A program made the position numbers and the translations under genes. Shown here in pieces: positions 17,964 to 25,821 of a DNA stretch of 36,124 bases (position 1 is its first letter; every line of letters starts with the position of its first letter). The stretch is from the NCBI GenBank assembly GCA_002281855.1, contig NCHQ01000036.1, positions 1 to 36,124 of the forward strand. The letters are read 5' to 3'. The notes under the pieces were generated by a model that did no database searches, was not told the DNA's origin, and saw only the letters and a program-made list of their open reading frames with translations. This DNA comes from Rhodospirillales bacterium 24-66-33 (GTDB lineage Bacteria; Pseudomonadota; Alphaproteobacteria; Reyranellales; Reyranellaceae).

Positions 17964-18697
17964 GCGGGTTGCTGCAGCAGCCACGCTATGGCGGCTTCCG
18001 GGCTGGACACGACATAGCCAGCCGGCTTGTCGTGCCGCGCGATCATGACGATCGGCAGGGCGAGCACGCGCGCCGCTTCGATCTTGGCGTAGGTGGCGTG
18101 GCCCCCGGAGTTCTTGGAGACGATGATTTCGATCTTCTCGTCCTTGAGCAGGCTTATTTCGGCCGCTTGATCGAATGGACCACGTGCTCGCAGAAAGCTC
18201 ATGTTGGGCGGCAAGGCGACGTCCGGCGGGTCAATGACGCGGGCAACGTAATGGTGCTGCGGCGCCTTTACGAAAGCGCCGAGCTCGAGGCGGCCGAGAC
18301 TAAGAAAGACGCGCTGCGCCCGCTGACCGAGTGCGGCGGCGGCCGCCTCGGTGCTCGGCACGACATGCCAGTCATCGCCGGACCGCATCTCCCACGCCGC
18401 ACGCACGATCGACGCCAGCGGAACGCCAATCTCCCGGCAAGCGGCGACGGCATTGGCAGAAATCCGGTCGGCATAAGGGTGGGTGGCGTCGATGACAGCG
18501 TTGGTCGCGTTGTCGCGCAACCATCGACTAAGACCTTGTGTGCCACCGAAGCCGCCGGTGCGCGTCGTGATCGGTTGGGGCTTCGGCGCCGACGTGCGTC
18601 CGGCGAGCGAAAGGGTCGCCTCGAAGCGCGAATCGCCAGCGAGCCGCTGGGCCAGTGCGGAGGCTTCCGTGGAGCCGCCAAGGATGAGTACGCGCAT
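17927..18697 (-). CDS. cobK: Precorrin-6A reductase CobK
   Basis: CobK reduces precorrin-6A to precorrin-6B with NADPH. The 256-residue protein starts MRVLILGGSTEASALAQRLA and has GGFGGTQGLSRWL, VIDATHPYADRISANAV, RVFLSLGRLEL and SKNSGGHATYAKIEAARVL, all standard. The start at ATG 18697 was chosen over the longer frame to 18979. It is inverted within the rightward operon: its 3' end overlaps cobJ by 37 bases and its start codon lies only 14 bases from the cobL ATG. No ordinary intergenic promoter exists, so its promoter, if separate, must lie inside cobL. Confidence 0.96.
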   Translation of the reverse strand: MRVLILGGSTEASALAQRLAGDSRFEATLSLAGRTSAPKPQPITTRTGGFGGTQGLSRWLRDNATNAVIDATHPYADRISANAVAACREIGVPLASIVRAAWEMRSGDDWHVVPSTEAAAAALGQRAQRVFLSLGRLELGAFVKAPQHHYVARVIDPPDVALPPNMSFLRARGPFDQAAEISLLKDEKIEIIVSKNSGGHATYAKIEAARVLALPIVMIARHDKPAGYVVSSPEAAIAWLLQQPAHDRGSFSLRGV

Positions 18698-18711
18698 TGC
18701 AGGACGAGTCC

Positions 18712-19947
18712 ATGAAAGGTCGGGACGAAAGCTGCACCGCGACGCGCTGGCTGTCCATCGTCGGCATCGGCGAGGACGGCGTTGCCGGCCTTTCGTCCGT
18801 GGCGAAGCGGTTGGTCTCCTCGGCCGACCTGGTGGTCGGCGGCAAACGCCAGCTCGGCTTGGCGGATGGCCTGATCCGCGGCCGCCGGCTTCCTTGGCCC
18901 AGCCCCATTCATGACGTGCTGCCGGAAATCGAGAAGCATCGCGGCCGGCCGGTCGCCGTGCTGGCGAGCGGCGACCCATTCCACTATGGCGTCGGCGCCA
19001 TGCTGCTCGGGCGCGTGCCGGCGAAGGAAATGCTCTGCCTGCCGCAGCCCTCGTCCTTCAGTCTGGCCGCGGCGCGTCTCGGCTGGTCGCTGCAGGACGT
19101 CTCGCTCGTGAGTTTGCACGGTCGCGCGTTTGAGACGATTGTGCGCTACCTGCAACCAGGCGCGCGGATCCTGGCGCTCGCCTGGAATGGCGAGACGCCG
19201 CGCCAGCTGGCGCGCCTGCTCGCCGAGCGCGCCATGGGTCAGTCGAAGATCGTCGTGATGGAAAGCATGGCTGGACCGCGCGAGCGCGTACGCAGTGCCA
19301 CGGCGGAGGGCTTCGACCTTGCCGACGTAGCAGTGCTCAACATCATTGCCGTCGAGATCGTCGCTTCAGCTGCTGCGGTCGTGCTTCCGCTGGCACCGGG
19401 CCTCAACGATGCGTTGTTCGAAAGCGACGGCCAGCTCACCAAGCGCGACGTCCGCGCAGTGACCCTGTCGGCGCTGGCGCCGCGTCAGGGTGAACTGTTG
19501 TGGGATGTGGGGCTTGGCGCGGGCTCAATCGCCATCGAGTGGCTGTTGTGCCATGCCTCGCTGAAGGCGATCGGCTTCGAAGAAAGACCTGAACGCGCGG
19601 CTCGCGCGGCGCACAATGCCGCGACACTTGGCACGCCCAATCTAGAGATCGTGCAGGGCCGGGCGCCTGACGCTTTCGAGGGGCAGCCGCAGCCGGACGT
19701 TATCTTTATCGGGGGAGGGCTTTGCGATCCCGGCGTGCTGGACGCCGCGTGGGCGGCGCTGAAGCCGGGCGGCCGGTTCGTCAGCAATGCCGTGACGATC
19801 GAGTCGGAAAGCAGATTGACCCAGTGCTTCCAGCACCACGGCGGCGAACTATTGCGTTTGCAGGTCGCCAAAGCCGCCCGGGTCGGCAGTGCATTCGCCT
19901 GGAGAGCGGCGATGCCCATTACCCAGTGGCGGGCTAGGAAACCATGA
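18712..19947 (+). CDS. cobL: Precorrin-6Y C5,15-methyltransferase (decarboxylating) CobL
   Basis: CobL methylates C5 and C15 and decarboxylates the C12 side chain, producing precorrin-8. The 411-residue chain is the usual fusion of a CbiE-like domain (WLSIVGIGEDGVAGLSSVAK, VAVLASGDPFHYGVGAML, about 1-200) and a CbiT-like domain (LTKRDVRAVTLSALAPRQGE then LLWDVGLGAGSIAIEW, about 230-411). ATG 18712 was chosen; a TTG at 18697 would overlap the cobK start. Upstream there is no intergenic space, so expression depends on readthrough past the antisense cobK. It overlaps cobE by ATGA. Confidence 0.97.
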   Translation: MKGRDESCTATRWLSIVGIGEDGVAGLSSVAKRLVSSADLVVGGKRQLGLADGLIRGRRLPWPSPIHDVLPEIEKHRGRPVAVLASGDPFHYGVGAMLLGRVPAKEMLCLPQPSSFSLAAARLGWSLQDVSLVSLHGRAFETIVRYLQPGARILALAWNGETPRQLARLLAERAMGQSKIVVMESMAGPRERVRSATAEGFDLADVAVLNIIAVEIVASAAAVVLPLAPGLNDALFESDGQLTKRDVRAVTLSALAPRQGELLWDVGLGAGSIAIEWLLCHASLKAIGFEERPERAARAAHNAATLGTPNLEIVQGRAPDAFEGQPQPDVIFIGGGLCDPGVLDAAWAALKPGGRFVSNAVTIESESRLTQCFQHHGGELLRLQVAKAARVGSAFAWRAAMPITQWRARKP

Positions 19948-20327
19948 TCGTTGCGGGCGTGGGCTGCCGGCGCGGCACGTCAGCCGACGAGATCGAGCGC
20001 GTGGTGCGACTGGCGCTGGGCATGTTCGACCTGGCGCCCCGGCGCCTCGAGACCATCGCCACCGAATCGGAGAAAGCGACCGAGGCGGCCTTTCAGGAGG
20101 TGGCGCAACGGATGTCGGTGCGGCTGGTGGCCTGCACCGTAGCCGATCTCGACCGCGTGGCCGGCCAAGTCCTTACGCCATCGTCGATGGTGCTGGAAAG
20201 GAAGGGCGTGCCGTCGATTGCCGAGGCGTCGGCGATCGTGGTCGCCGGGCGCAATGCGCGCCTCCTGGGAGCGCGTGTCGCCACTGCCGCCGCGACCTGC
20301 GCCATCGCGATCGGAGACGGGCGATGA
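19944..20327 (+). CDS. cobE: CobE / CbiG C-terminal domain protein
   Basis: This 127-residue protein matches CobE, the stand-alone counterpart of the C-terminal CbiG domain. It shows IVAGVGCRRGTSADEIERVV, LETIATESEKATEAAF and GVPSIAEASAIVVAGRNARL. CobE is needed for cobalamin synthesis in pseudomonads, but its exact role is not settled. It is coupled to cobL and cobM by 4-base overlaps at both ends, the normal place for it in aerobic operons. Confidence 0.92.
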   Translation: MIVAGVGCRRGTSADEIERVVRLALGMFDLAPRRLETIATESEKATEAAFQEVAQRMSVRLVACTVADLDRVAGQVLTPSSMVLERKGVPSIAEASAIVVAGRNARLLGARVATAAATCAIAIGDGR

Positions 20328-21085
20328 CGGTTCACTTCATCGGCGCTGGGCCAGGTGCGGCCGATCTCATCACCGTACGCGGCCGAGATATCATCGGGCG
20401 CTCACCGGTCTGCCTCTATGCCGGCTCGCTGGTGCCCAAGGCGCTTCTCGACCATTGCCCGCCGGGCGCGCGCATCGTCGACACGGCGCCGATGTCGCTC
20501 GACGAAATCGTGGCCGAATGCCAGCGCGCGACCGACGCCGGCCAGGACGTTGCGCGGCTTCACTCGGGCGACCTCTCGATCTGGAGCGCGCTCGGCGAGC
20601 AGCTCCGCCGCCTCGACGCTGCGGGCATCGCCTACACCGTCACGCCGGGCGTGCCTGCATTCGCTGCTGCCGCCGCCGCGCTTGGCCAGGAACTGACTCT
20701 GCCCGAGCTGACGCAGTCGGTCGTGCTGACGCGGACCTCGGGTCGCGCCTCGGCCATGCCGCCGGGTGAGACGCTCGAAGCTTTTGCGGCGACCGGCGCG
20801 ACGCTCGCTGTGCATCTGTCGATCCATGCCATCGACAAGGTCGTGGCCGCGCTGCTGCCGCATTACGGTGCCGACTGCGCGGCGGCCGTCGTCTATCGTG
20901 CGAGTTGGCCCGACCAGCGCGTCATCCGGGCCACGCTCGGCACCATCGCTGCCGAGGTCGCCAAGGATCCGCTCGAGCGCACGGCGCTGATCCTGATCGG
21001 CAAGGTGCTGGATGCGCCTTCATTCCGCGACAGCGCGCTCTACGATGCCACCTACCAGCGCCGCTTTCGGGGCAGGGGCACGTGA
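20324..21085 (+). CDS. cobM: Precorrin-4 C11-methyltransferase CobM
   Basis: CobM methylates C11 of precorrin-4 to give precorrin-5. The 253-residue protein has VHFIGAGPGAADLITVRGRD, VCLYAGSLVPKALL, ARLHSGDLSIWSALGEQL, TVTPGVPAFAAAAAALGQEL and LTRTSGRASAMPPGE, the last motif being diagnostic of CobM/CbiF. It is coupled to cobE and cobA by 4-base overlaps. The sequence is of standard length and shows no damage. Confidence 0.97.
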   Translation: MTVHFIGAGPGAADLITVRGRDIIGRSPVCLYAGSLVPKALLDHCPPGARIVDTAPMSLDEIVAECQRATDAGQDVARLHSGDLSIWSALGEQLRRLDAAGIAYTVTPGVPAFAAAAAALGQELTLPELTQSVVLTRTSGRASAMPPGETLEAFAATGATLAVHLSIHAIDKVVAALLPHYGADCAAAVVYRASWPDQRVIRATLGTIAAEVAKDPLERTALILIGKVLDAPSFRDSALYDATYQRRFRGRGT

Positions 21086-21876
21086 CAAAGCTGCCGCAGG
21101 ACTTCCCGGGGCTGCCCGACTTTCCGGGCGGCGAGGTGTGGCTGGCGGGTGCCGGACCCGGCGATCCCGGCCTGCTGACCGTGCTCGCAGTGCACGCGCT
21201 CGCGACTGCCGACGATGTCGTGCACGACGCGCTGGTCGATCCGCGCGCGCTGAAGCTAGCGCGCGAAGGCGCCGAGCTGATCTTTGTCGGCAAGCGCGGC
21301 GGCCGTGCGTCGCCGCACCAGGGCGACATCAACGACATTCTGATCGAGCGCGCGCGCAGCGGCCGGCGAGTGCTGCGGCTGAAGGGCGGCGATCCCTTCG
21401 TATTCGGCCGCGGTTGGGAAGAGGCCGCCGCGCTAACCGTGGCCGGAGTCCGCTTTCGCATCGTTCCTGGCATTACGTCGGGGCTTGCCGCCGCAGCACT
21501 GGCTGGCATTCCGGCAACCAGCCGCAACACCAACCACGCCGTCATCCTCGCGGCGGGCCACCGCGCCGAGGATGGCCGATCGGATGCCGACTGGGAGAAA
21601 TTGGCGAAGCTCAGCCAGCCGATCATCCTTTATATGCCGATCGCACAGCTAGCCGACATAGCGGCGGCCCTGCAGCGCGGTGGCATGCCGGCGGAGACGC
21701 CCGCGGCCATCGTCCAGAGCGCGAGCACGGCGGAGGAGCGCGTCTTTGAGACGCGGCTTTCCTCGCTCGTGTTGGAAGCGGAGCGACACGGCATCGTCTC
21801 GCCCGCCATAGTCGTAATCGGCGCCATCGTCGGCCTGCGGCAGCGCCTTCTGCCTTCGATGATCGGCTGGCGATGA
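21082..21876 (+). CDS. cobA: Uroporphyrinogen-III C-methyltransferase CobA (SUMT)
   Basis: CobA methylates uroporphyrinogen III at C2 and C7 to precorrin-2, the entry into cobalamin and siroheme. The 264-residue protein has VWLAGAGPGDPGLLTVLAVH, VGKRGGRASPHQGDINDILI, VLRLKGGDPFVFGRGWEEAA and IVPGITSGLAAAALAGIPAT, all SUMT signatures. It starts at GTG 21082 within the 4-base overlap with cobM; the frame back to 20905 only shadows cobM. It lacks the CysG dehydrogenase and ferrochelatase domain, fitting a pathway-dedicated enzyme. Confidence 0.96.
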   Translation: MTKLPQDFPGLPDFPGGEVWLAGAGPGDPGLLTVLAVHALATADDVVHDALVDPRALKLAREGAELIFVGKRGGRASPHQGDINDILIERARSGRRVLRLKGGDPFVFGRGWEEAAALTVAGVRFRIVPGITSGLAAAALAGIPATSRNTNHAVILAAGHRAEDGRSDADWEKLAKLSQPIILYMPIAQLADIAAALQRGGMPAETPAAIVQSASTAEERVFETRLSSLVLEAERHGIVSPAIVVIGAIVGLRQRLLPSMIGWR

Positions 21877-23189
21877 GCACGCCCGGCCTTGTCGTTGCAG
21901 CAACCCGGTCCGGTTCCGGCAAGACCACGGTAGCGCTCGGGCTGATGCGCGCGCTGGCGCGGCGCGGCCTTTGCGTGCAGCCGTTCAAGTGCGGCCCTGA
22001 CTACATCGACCCGGCATTCCACGGCGCGATCGCAGGCCGGCCCAGCTTCAACCTCGACACTTGGGCGATGGCGCCGGGCACGCTCGCCGGCCTCGTGGCG
22101 GGGCACAGCGCCGACATCGCCATTGCGGAAGGCGTCATGGGCCTGTTCGACGGCGTGGCCGAGCCCGGCCAAACCGCGCGCGGCGCGACCGCCGATCTCG
22201 CGGCCCTGCTGGGCTGGCCGGTGGTGCTGGTCCTCGACGTCGCCGGCCAGACCGAGACGGCAGCCGCTATCGCCTCGGGATGTGCGCGCTATCGCGCCGA
22301 CATCGCAATCGCGGGCGTCATCCTCAATCGTATCGCAAGCCCGCGTCATCTCGCCCTGATCGCGCCGGCATTCGAGCGCGTCGGCATCGCGCTGTTCGGC
22401 GCCATCGCCAATGAGGCGCGTATCGCTCTGCCGGAGCGTCACCTCGGGTTGGTGCAGGCTAGTGAGATGGCCGACATAGAGGCGCGCTTGAGTGCGCTTG
22501 CTGACACAGTCGAGGCGGCGGTCGATCTCGATGTCGTCCGCAACGCCGCACGGCCCGCGGCGCTGCACCCGGCGGCGGGCGCGTCCGGCCTCCGCCCGCC
22601 GGGACAACGCATTGCTCTCGCCCAAGATCGCGCGTTCTCTTTCATGTATCCGCACTTGCTCGAAGGCTGGCGCGCGGCCGGCGCGGAGATTGTGCCGTTC
22701 TCCCCGCTCGCCGACGAGGCGCCTGATGCCTGCGCCGATGCCGTATGGCTGCCGGGAGGCTATCCCGAGCTCCATGCCGGCGTGCTGGCTGCGGCGCGCC
22801 GCTTCCAGGACGGCTTGCGCAGGTGCGCCGCCCGATCGGTGCCGATCCATGGCGAGTGTGGTGGCTACATGGTGCTTGGGCAGGTCCTCGAGGATGCCCT
22901 CGGCACGCGCCACGCAATGGTGGGGCTGCTGGGGCTCGAATCCTCGTTCGCCCAGCGTCATCTGCATCTGGGCTACCGCCGTGCGCGACTCGACGTCGAT
23001 TGCCCGCTGGGTGCCGCGGGAACAGAGATCTTTGGCCATGAATTCCACTACACGACGACGCTGGCGACATACGACGATGCACTGCTCGAATGCCGCGACG
23101 CAGCGGGTGCGCCGATCCCAGAAGGCGGCGCGCGACGCGGTGCCGTGAGCGGGACGTTCTTTCACGCCATCGACCGGCGAGCAACATGA
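21873..23189 (+). CDS. cobB: Hydrogenobyrinic acid a,c-diamide synthase CobB
   Basis: CobB amidates the a and c acetate groups of hydrogenobyrinic acid before cobalt insertion by CobN. The 438 residues contain an N-terminal P-loop ATPase domain (ATRSGSGKTTVALGLMRALA, FKCGPDYIDPAFH, AEGVMGLFDG) and a C-terminal glutamine amidotransferase domain with nucleophile C329 in IHGECGGYMVLG and the late motif GTFFHAI. It overlaps cobA and the bluB stump by 4-base ATGA junctions. It is the last intact gene of the riboswitch operon. Confidence 0.97.
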   Translation: MSTPGLVVAATRSGSGKTTVALGLMRALARRGLCVQPFKCGPDYIDPAFHGAIAGRPSFNLDTWAMAPGTLAGLVAGHSADIAIAEGVMGLFDGVAEPGQTARGATADLAALLGWPVVLVLDVAGQTETAAAIASGCARYRADIAIAGVILNRIASPRHLALIAPAFERVGIALFGAIANEARIALPERHLGLVQASEMADIEARLSALADTVEAAVDLDVVRNAARPAALHPAAGASGLRPPGQRIALAQDRAFSFMYPHLLEGWRAAGAEIVPFSPLADEAPDACADAVWLPGGYPELHAGVLAAARRFQDGLRRCAARSVPIHGECGGYMVLGQVLEDALGTRHAMVGLLGLESSFAQRHLHLGYRRARLDVDCPLGAAGTEIFGHEFHYTTTLATYDDALLECRDAAGAPIPEGGARRGAVSGTFFHAIDRRAT

Positions 23190-23299
23190 GCGCGCCGCCG
23201 CGCTTCGATGTGGCGTTTCGCGCCACCTTCAGGGACCTCGTGCTGTGGCGGCGCGACGTGCGGCGCTTCCGTCCCGAAGCGCCGCCGCCGCGAGCGTGA
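23186..23299 (+). pseudogene. bluB: bluB N-terminal stump (5,6-dimethylbenzimidazole synthase remnant)
   Basis: The 37-codon frame has two parts: MSAPPRFDVAFRATFRDLVL, then WRRDVRRFRPEAPPPRA. The F-D-x-A-F-R-A-x-(F/L)-x-D-L-x-x-W-R-R-D-V-R-R-F-R-P pattern is the start of BluB, a flavin-dependent enzyme of about 200 residues that makes the lower ligand of cobalamin. It is coupled to cobB by the same ATGA overlap seen along the operon, so it was once a full member. After residue 37 a TGA at 23297-23299 ends it, and cobF in the opposite direction begins 3 bases later. The flavin-binding body of BluB is absent downstream. The identification rests on 25-30 residues. Confidence 0.7.
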
Positions 23300-23302
23300 C
23301 GT

Positions 23303-24070
23303 TCAGCCGGTAGCTTCTTGCCTCCGGCGCAGCAGGTAGGTGTCCATGATCCAGCCCTTTTCTTTCCGTGCGCGCGCGCGAACGGTTTCGATCTCGCTCC
23401 TTACCTCCGAGAGCTTGCCGGCGAGGAGAATTTCGTCCGCGGTGCCGAGATAGGCACCCCAGTAAATGTCGAAGACCTCGCCGTCGAGACGCTTGAACGT
23501 TTGCTCGCCGTCGAGCACGACGACGATGGTGTCGAGATCGTCTGGAAACCCCTCGGCTAGACGGCGCGCCGGTGTGAGGACCACGGCCCCACCGATGCGG
23601 TTCAAGGGAATACGGTGCTTGGCCGTCAGAACCTGAATAGCGCTGATGCCGGGGATGACGTCGTATTCCAACGCGTACCCCTTCGAGCGGATGGACTCGA
23701 CGATCCGAAGCGTGCTGTCGTAGAGAGCTGGGTCGCCCCATACGAGAATCGCGCCGCACTCGCCCTCGCCCAGTTCATTGGTCAGGAACTTCACGTAACT
23801 CTCTTCGATCTGCGCGTGCCAATCCGTGACGTTCGATCGATAGTCGGAAAACTCCTTGGCGCGCTCCGGCATCTCGACTTCGACGAAGCGGTACGTCCTG
23901 TTTTCGATGAACCTTTCGCAAATCTCCACGCGAAGTCTTTGTAACGCCGCTTTTTCGGCGCCCTTGTTGGGAATGAAGAAGACGTCGACCTTGTTGAGGG
24001 CGTTGATTGCCTGAACCGTCATGTAATCGGGGTCTCCGGCGCCGATGCCGATGATGATAATTTTTTGCAT
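23303..24070 (-). CDS. cobF: Precorrin-6A synthase (deacetylating) CobF
   Basis: CobF methylates C1 and removes the acetyl group from precorrin-5 in the aerobic pathway. The 255-residue protein shows IIIIGIGAGDPDYMTVQAIN, VFFIPNKGAEKAALQRLR, LVWGDPALYDSTLRIVE, VIPGISAIQVLTAKHRIPLN and a late RARARKEKGWIMDTYLLRR segment, all typical. The ribosome site is GAGGTG ahead of ATG 24070. Codon use is less GC-rich than in the neighbouring cob genes (AAA, TTT, ATT and AAT are frequent), and the 200 bases upstream are also richer in A+T. It lies outside the riboswitch operon and faces the bluB stump, which suggests separate acquisition. It completes the methylation set missing from the main operon. Confidence 0.95.
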   Translation of the reverse strand: MQKIIIIGIGAGDPDYMTVQAINALNKVDVFFIPNKGAEKAALQRLRVEICERFIENRTYRFVEVEMPERAKEFSDYRSNVTDWHAQIEESYVKFLTNELGEGECGAILVWGDPALYDSTLRIVESIRSKGYALEYDVIPGISAIQVLTAKHRIPLNRIGGAVVLTPARRLAEGFPDDLDTIVVVLDGEQTFKRLDGEVFDIYWGAYLGTADEILLAGKLSEVRSEIETVRARARKEKGWIMDTYLLRRRQEATG

Positions 24071-24228
24071 TCCACCTCTCGGTTAAAGGCTAATCGCATA
24101 CTGTAGAATAGCCAAAGCAAAAGTAAGAGCGCCGATCTGGGCTTCGAGACAGTTCAGGAGTTGAATGAAGACAAGTCGCAGTTTTGGTCGCTTATCCGAT
24201 CGTTGAGTGCTGGCGTTTGGCAGAGTAA

Positions 24229-24248
24229 GGGCGGCCCGCGGGCCGCCC
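24229..24248 (-). terminator. Perfect 20-base GC palindrome, likely terminator
   Basis: GGGCGGCCCG and CGGGCCGCCC form a perfect inverted repeat, 36 bases beyond the stop of the anchor-protein gene. On the minus strand it is followed by TTACTCT, only weakly U-rich. It probably ends the leftward metal operon; on the plus strand AATCATTG follows. Confidence 0.55.
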
Positions 24249-24284
24249 AATCATTGCGCTCTTGTTGGGTTCATGAACGGTCCG

Positions 24285-25022
24285 TCAGTTCATCCGCTTG
24301 ATGGAAGTGTAGGCGCCGTTGACCTTTAGCGTCACAGTCACGTCCTTGGAGGTGCGGTTGCGCCAGAACCAGCCGTGGCCACCGTCATAAGCCGCCGTTA
24401 GGGTCCCGTCGTCGAAGGTGACGGCGCGGCCCTTCTTGTAGCTCGACTCCTTGCCGCCCTGCTGCGTTCCGTGCATGTCGTAGTTCACCTCGCCGTTGGC
24501 GCGCCAGGAGAACTTCACCAATGCGCCCTTCTTCATCGTCATCTTGTATTCGATACCTTCCCCCGGCTTTAGCGTGAAGACGACATCGTCCGTCTTCGTT
24601 GCGGCCGGCGCCGGCTGTGCGATCAACGGTCCAGCTTGGTGCGGCAGCGGCGCCGTCGCGGGCATATCCTTGGTGCCCTCGTCGTCGTCATGTCCGCCCG
24701 GATGTGCATGCGCGGGCGACACGACGAGACCCGCGATCAGCGTCAGCAGGGCCGACTTCTGCTCCGGCGTGGCGGGGACAGGCGCCTGCTGATTATCGCG
24801 GACGCGGTCCTGCTCGGCCTCGATGGCGAGCTGCTTCTTGATCTCGCCCATCTGCGTGAGTTGCAGGGCGCGGCCGATCCCGGTCGGATCGATCGCGTAC
24901 TCGGCGGGCAGCACGACCGTCACCAGGATGACTGCGGCGGCCGCGGCGGCGATGACGGTCGACTTGACGAGCTTTGCCGTGCTCGGAAGCTCGGCGCGGG
25001 AGGGGATTTCTGCGTTGAACAT
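24285..25022 (-). CDS. Transmembrane anchor protein, metal-resistance associated
   Basis: The 245-residue protein has a short cytoplasmic N-terminus, one membrane helix (VIAAAAAAVILVTVVLPAEY, about 24-43), and then IDPTGIGRALQLTQMGEIKK. A His/Asp-rich linker (HAHPGGHDDDE) follows. The C-terminal domain includes GEGIEYKMTMKKGALVKFSW and WFWRNRTSKDVTVTLKV, probably a periplasmic beta domain. I recall such proteins annotated only as transmembrane anchor proteins beside HupE/UreJ genes in metal-resistance clusters; the biochemical role is unknown. The start has GAGGT 7 bases upstream. It follows the HupE gene by 10 bases, so the two are surely co-expressed. The His-rich linker hints at periplasmic metal binding. 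Confidence 0.75.
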   Translation of the reverse strand: MFNAEIPSRAELPSTAKLVKSTVIAAAAAAVILVTVVLPAEYAIDPTGIGRALQLTQMGEIKKQLAIEAEQDRVRDNQQAPVPATPEQKSALLTLIAGLVVSPAHAHPGGHDDDEGTKDMPATAPLPHQAGPLIAQPAPAATKTDDVVFTLKPGEGIEYKMTMKKGALVKFSWRANGEVNYDMHGTQQGGKESSYKKGRAVTFDDGTLTAAYDGGHGWFWRNRTSKDVTVTLKVNGAYTSIKRMN

Positions 25023-25032
25023 GGTTTTGACC

Positions 25033-25767
25033 TCAGGCCTTGGAAACGAAATAGCCGGTGAGCTGGTAGCCGATCAGCACGAATCCGGCGGTCATGATGA
25101 CGACGTTGGCGGTATAGGCGTGGCGCCAGAAACCCAGGGTGCGGCGCCAGAAGCCCATGGCGATCAGGATGGCGGTGAGCGCCAGCAGCTGACCAATCTC
25201 GACCCCGACGTTGAACGCCAGCAGGTTTGGCACCAGCCCGTCCGGCGCGATGTCGTACTCGATGATCTTGGTCGACAGGCCGAAGCCGTGGAAGAGGCCG
25301 AACACGAGAGTGGCGACCTTCGTGTTCGGCTGGAAGCCGAACCAGCGCTGATAGGCACCGAGATTGTCGAGCGCCTTGTAGACGACCGAGAGTCCGATGA
25401 TTGCGTCGATCAGGTAACTGTCGATGCCGACGTGGAAATAGACGCCGAGCAACATCGTGGTCGAATGGCCAATCGCGAACAGGCTGACGTAGAGCGCAAC
25501 ATGTTTCGCACGGTAGAGGAAGAAGACCACGCCCAGCAGGAACAGGATATGGTCGTATCCCGTGACCATGTGCTTGGCGCCGAGATATACGAACGGCAAC
25601 AGGTGGATGCCGGTGATCTCCTGAATGTATCCCTTGTCGCCCTCGGCGACGGCGTGGGCCAGGAGCGGCGACGACGACAGACATAGCAGCACGACAGACA
25701 CGGCCGCGACAAACCCTTGCCCGGCGCGCCGTCGCCCGTCCTCATATGGATGAGCATACAGACGCAT
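25033..25767 (-). CDS. HupE/UreJ family membrane protein
   Basis: The 244-residue protein has a signal-like N-terminal helix (about 18-38, ending SSSPLLAHA), then HLLPFVYLGAKHMVTGYDHI, the family's metal-site hallmark, followed by several helices. FGLFHGFGLSTKI and NVGVEIGQLLALTAILIA are also typical. HupE and UreJ proteins are nickel or cobalt permeases linked to hydrogenase and urease; neither enzyme is here. In this setting the protein may move metal in connection with the efflux system, but substrate and direction cannot be read from sequence. GAGG lies 9 bases ahead of ATG 25767. It is the second gene of the His-rich/HupE/anchor unit. Confidence 0.85.
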   Translation of the reverse strand: MRLYAHPYEDGRRRAGQGFVAAVSVVLLCLSSSPLLAHAVAEGDKGYIQEITGIHLLPFVYLGAKHMVTGYDHILFLLGVVFFLYRAKHVALYVSLFAIGHSTTMLLGVYFHVGIDSYLIDAIIGLSVVYKALDNLGAYQRWFGFQPNTKVATLVFGLFHGFGLSTKIIEYDIAPDGLVPNLLAFNVGVEIGQLLALTAILIAMGFWRRTLGFWRHAYTANVVIMTAGFVLIGYQLTGYFVSKA

Positions 25768-25821
25768 GATTAGACCTCACTGATACAGGAAAAGCGCACC
25801 TGCCGTTGCCGGCCGGCACTT

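Noticed and set aside
21630..23165. A 511-codon open frame on the minus strand over cobA and cobB
   Set aside because: It is opposite two genes with complete catalytic motifs; its own translation shows no family motif and is the usual by-product of GC-rich coding.
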